32,690 bases of DNA from assembly GCA_012838445.1 (NCBI GenBank), contig DUPF01000038.1, positions 1 through 32,690 of the forward strand. The letters run 5' to 3'. Source of the stretch: Intrasporangiaceae bacterium. GTDB lineage: Bacteria > Actinomycetota > Actinomycetes > Actinomycetales > Dermatophilaceae. Shown piece after piece: positions 30,961 through 32,690 of the stretch. The notes below the pieces were generated by a model. The model was not told the origin of the DNA. It worked only from the letters and a program-made list of their open reading frames with translations, and did not search any database. A program made the position numbers and the translations under genes. The stretch's first letter is position 1. Each line of letters starts with the position of its first letter.

Positions 30961-31067
30961 CGGCTCCTTCCAGATCCGTCCCCGCACGCTATCTGTCGTT
31001 CGGGTCCTCGCGCCGGAGGAGCACGGTCTCGGCCTCGGGCTGCGCCCCGCCCGCTACTCTGCTCGTC

Positions 31068-31805
31068 GTGAGTGATGCACCGGCGGCTGCAGGCGGGGCG
31101 GCCTCCCCGCTCGACCCCACGCTGGTCGCCTCGCACCGCGCGTTCCTGGCGGCACGCCCTGCCGACGCCGATGAGGACGTGCACATGCTCCCCGACGTCG
31201 TCGATCACGTCATCGAGCGCTGCACCGCTCCTGGCGCACTCGTGTTCGACCCGTTCGCCGGATTCGGCACCACACTGGAGCGCGCGGTCGCGCTGGGGAG
31301 GACGGCATTGGGCATCGAACTGCTCCCCGAGCGGGTCGAGCAGGTCCGCCGCCGGGTCCCCTCCGCGGAGGTCATCGAGGGCGACGCCCGCGAACTCCTG
31401 CGCATCGTCACTGCCGCCCGAGGTGCCCGGGTCCAGGGCAGCGTCAACCTGATCCTGACCTCGCCGCCCTACATGACGGCGACGCATCACGACGCCGACC
31501 CGCTGACTGCCTATACGGAGGAGGGGGGCGACTACCGCCGCTACCTGAACGAACTGGGCCTGGTGGCCGCGCAGTGCGCTCGTCTGCTCACCCCGGGCGG
31601 CTTCCTGGTCTGGAACGTCGCGAACATCCACCACGAGGGTGAGACGACCCACCTCATCGAGGACTGTGCGCGGGTGCTGGAGGCCCACCTCACCCGCTGC
31701 GCGATCACGACGATCGAGTGGGATCGACTCCCGCACGACCTCGTGGCCGACGCCCTGCTCGTCTTCCGCCGCGACCCCGACGATGAGTGGGTTGATCACG
31801 GCTGA
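31068..31805 (+). CDS. SAM-dependent methyltransferase with SPPY motif (N4mC DNA MTase-like or TRM11/RNA MTase-like)
   Basis: GTG start; FDPFAGFGTTLERAVALGRTALGIELLPERVEQVRRR (motif I) followed by NLILTSPPYMTATHHDAD (motif IV); TACTCT 7 nt upstream. Confidence 0.8.
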   Translation: MSDAPAAAGGAASPLDPTLVASHRAFLAARPADADEDVHMLPDVVDHVIERCTAPGALVFDPFAGFGTTLERAVALGRTALGIELLPERVEQVRRRVPSAEVIEGDARELLRIVTAARGARVQGSVNLILTSPPYMTATHHDADPLTAYTEEGGDYRRYLNELGLVAAQCARLLTPGGFLVWNVANIHHEGETTHLIEDCARVLEAHLTRCAITTIEWDRLPHDLVADALLVFRRDPDDEWVDHG

Positions 31806-31873
31806 ATACCATGGACCGGGCGCACTGCCAGGCACCTGATCGAGTTGCATCACCACGGACGTCAGGAGAGCTG

Positions 31874-32632
31874 ATAAAAAAGGCCGTTTCGCTTGCTGTT
31901 CTGTACACGGCGGTGATGGGCGCCGGCATGGCGTACGTCAAGAACAGCAAAGGCGTCGGGTACTCCGACCCCGGGTTCCTCGAGCACTTCATCTGGATTC
32001 TCCTCGGCCTGGCCACGGCCACCGTGCTCTACTGCGTGATCTTCCGTCGAGATGCCTCGATCCCCTTCGCCGAGGGTCGCCGTTGGGGTGCGTATGCGAT
32101 CGTCATGGCCCCGATCGTCGTCCTCTTCGCGGTGGGGATGGTCATCATGTTCAAGGCTTCCTGGACGTTCTTCGCTCCCATCGTGGCCACCCTGCTCGTG
32201 GGGATCGGTGAGGAGATTGCCTTCCGGCAGGTGCTTTTCGGTGCCTTGCTGAAGAGGAGCGCACACCAGGGCAGGACGGTCGTCGGTGCGGTCCTTGTCT
32301 CAGCGCTGGCGTTCTCGGCGCTGCACGCCGTGAATGTCCTCGGCGGAGAGTCCGTGCGGAAGGTCGCGATCCAGATGGTGCTGACCTTCCTAGCCGGCAT
32401 CCTCTTCGCCGTTCTCTACCTGCAGACCAAGAGCCTGCTGGCCCTGATCCTCTTCCACTGGCTCTGGGATGCGGTCACCTTCTTCGGGCTGGAGAAGACG
32501 TACTCGTGGCTCCCGCTGGTCATGGTCCTCCTGACCGTCCTGCAGTCCGTGATCGGCCTGGTGCTGCTCCTGCGCTACCGCACCGTCAAGGCCCAGTCCG
32601 TGCTCGACCCCATGCCCGCACACTCCAACTGA
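31874..32632 (+). CDS. CPBP family intramembrane metalloprotease (CAAX protease-like)
   Basis: GEEIAFRQVLFGALLKR, FSALHAVNVL, FHWLWDAV motifs; multiple TM helices. Start uncertain: ORF opens at ATG 31811, but the only good SD (AGGAG 31864-31868) points at ATA 31874. Confidence 0.8.
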   Translation: MKKAVSLAVLYTAVMGAGMAYVKNSKGVGYSDPGFLEHFIWILLGLATATVLYCVIFRRDASIPFAEGRRWGAYAIVMAPIVVLFAVGMVIMFKASWTFFAPIVATLLVGIGEEIAFRQVLFGALLKRSAHQGRTVVGAVLVSALAFSALHAVNVLGGESVRKVAIQMVLTFLAGILFAVLYLQTKSLLALILFHWLWDAVTFFGLEKTYSWLPLVMVLLTVLQSVIGLVLLLRYRTVKAQSVLDPMPAHSN

Positions 32633-32647
32633 CGCCCCGGCGGTTGC

Positions 32648-32690
32648 TCAGTCGCCGGCCGGTGCGCGGTTCATCGCGCCTCGCCCGAAG
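32648..32690 (-). CDS. C-terminal end of an unidentified CDS (truncated by window edge)
   Basis: Minus strand reads ...FGRGAMNRAPAGD-stop; too short to identify. Confidence 0.25.
   Translation of the reverse strand, partial: FGRGAMNRAPAGD

Overview
High-GC actinobacterial chromosomal segment, probably Micrococcales/Intrasporangiaceae-like (a lineage guess from protein style). It holds about 27 confident or plausible CDSs and is mostly housekeeping. In order: partial htrA-like protease, ECF sigma factor (sigE-like), O-methyltransferase, pepA, DUF3117, enoyl-CoA hydratase, PIG-V-like mannosyltransferase, DivIVA-domain protein, LOG protein, dapE, dapD, lytic-transglycosylase-like protein, gltA, dapC, fdxA, GNAT, VanW protein, flavin reductase, LpqW-like lipoprotein, typA, a five-gene dipeptide/oligopeptide ABC operon, malQ, ctlX-like amidinotransferase, DUF3467, small membrane protein, SPPY-type methyltransferase, CPBP protease. 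I see no CRISPR array, prophage, transposon, tRNA or rRNA, and no obvious defence island. The signals not explained by the gene list are: (1) a dispersed GGTATGCG/GTATGC motif that appears over-represented and falls in more than one reading frame; (2) a 20-bp divergent intergenic region between fdxA and a GNAT gene with one near-palindromic -10 box placed to fire two leaderless mRNAs; (3) a series of TANNNT boxes 6-7 nt upstream of start codons, suggesting many leaderless genes; (4) strong hairpins or palindromes in several intergenic regions; (5) an SBP lipoprotein translationally coupled to typA, matching mycobacterial typA-lpqW synteny. All counts were made by eye, with no computation or database search.
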